NCBI GenBank assembly: GCA_021815245.1
Contig: JAKAHF010000202.1
Location: 1-5,442, forward strand
Direction: 5' to 3'
DNA length: 5,442 bases
Source of the DNA: Actinomycetes bacterium
GTDB taxonomy: Bacteria > Actinomycetota > Thermoleophilia > RBG-16-64-13
Below the pieces are notes generated by a model. The model was not told where the DNA came from and did not search any database. It saw nothing but the letters and a program-made list of their open reading frames with translations. Both the position numbers and the translations under genes were made by a program. Positions 5,056 through 5,442 of this stretch are shown here, piece after piece (the stretch's first letter is position 1; each line of letters begins with the position of its first letter).

Positions 5056-5064
5056 GTTCTCGTC

Positions 5065-5442
5065 CTATTCCGCGGCTGGGGGAACATCGTTGCCGGACGC
5101 AGCGGCGTCGGCTCTACTCGCAGCGTCGGCTCCCGTGGGAGCTCCGGGGCCGGGCCAGCCGCCGGCAGCCCGAGCCTTCTCGGCCCTGGCTTCAGCTTCG
5201 GCTTCGCGCTTGGCTTGGGCGGCCGCTCTCGACTGCATGAGCTGCTCTTCGAGCTGAGCCATGTCGTCGAGGTACTTCTGGCGCAGCACCTGGTCGACTT
5301 CGCGACCACGGTAGAAATCGAAAACGAGATAGCCGAGCTTCTTGGCAAGCCCGTCCATCTGCATCTCGATCTGAAGCTCCCCGACCTTGGCCTTGCCCTT
5401 CTCGAAGGCCTTGTCCGCCTCCTGGGCGGCTCGCTCGATGCC
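5065..5442 (-). CDS. Coiled-coil hypothetical protein (5' end outside window)
   Basis: The frame is open from the window edge to TAG at 5065-5067, giving 125 residues. The internal ATG at 5364 is unlikely to be the start, because the same helical, charged composition (GIERAAQEADKAFEKGKAKV...) continues upstream of it. Visible parts: an amphipathic helical segment, a conserved-looking patch AKKLGYLVFDFYRGREVD, a long helix rich in Glu, Ala, Gln and Arg (LDDMAQLEEQLMQSRAAAQA and beyond) that should form a coiled coil, and a flexible Ala/Gly/Pro tail. No family is recognised. The stop is 9 nt before the GTG of the DUF1828-like gene, whose ribosome site overlaps it, so they are co-transcribed and may act together. 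Confidence 0.7.
   Translation of the reverse strand, partial: GIERAAQEADKAFEKGKAKVGELQIEMQMDGLAKKLGYLVFDFYRGREVDQVLRQKYLDDMAQLEEQLMQSRAAAQAKREAEAEARAEKARAAGGWPGPGAPTGADAASRADAAASGNDVPPAAE

Overview
The window is GC-rich (roughly two thirds G+C by eye) with densely packed genes. An actinobacterium is the best guess. The main reason is a full-length heliorhodopsin, a family essentially confined to monoderm prokaryotes and common in Actinobacteria. A small YtrA-type GntR regulator, a PRC-barrel protein and TTGnnn/TAnnnT-like promoter sequence fit this but do not prove it. No rRNA, tRNA, mobile element, CRISPR array or phage gene is visible.

Layout. At 2-94 (+) is the last 30 codons of a membrane protein, coupled by an ATGA overlap to a YtrA-like GntR repressor (91-489, +). 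A PRC-barrel protein with a C-terminal CxxCxxC tail (468-854, -) converges on it, and the two coding ends overlap by 22 bp. A 157-bp divergent promoter region (855-1011) separates the PRC gene from a three-gene plus-strand cluster: a class III aminotransferase related to glutamate-1-semialdehyde aminomutase (1012-2364), a YgiD/DODA-type extradiol dioxygenase (2375-3148) and a heliorhodopsin (3174-3968). Two hairpins lie in the 138-bp gap after the heliorhodopsin. A 108-aa zinc-ribbon protein (4107-4433, +) follows. It converges on a minus-strand pair: a 201-aa protein that looks DUF1828-like (4450-5055) and, upstream of it, an alanine/glutamate-rich coiled-coil protein whose 5' end is outside the window (5065-5442).

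How the genes may work together. The notable unit is aminotransferase, extradiol dioxygenase and heliorhodopsin on one strand with gaps of 10 and 25 bp, so one transcript is likely. Heliorhodopsins are light-responsive, inverted-topology retinal proteins with no demonstrated ion pumping, generally thought to be sensory or regulatory. Here the photoreceptor sits with two soluble enzymes, one PLP-dependent and one a catechol-opening metalloenzyme. Light-linked control of amine or aromatic metabolism, or of photo-oxidative stress, is a reasonable inference, but the sequence alone does not show it. No retinal synthesis gene (carotenoid 15,15'-dioxygenase) and no glutamine synthetase is present in this window.
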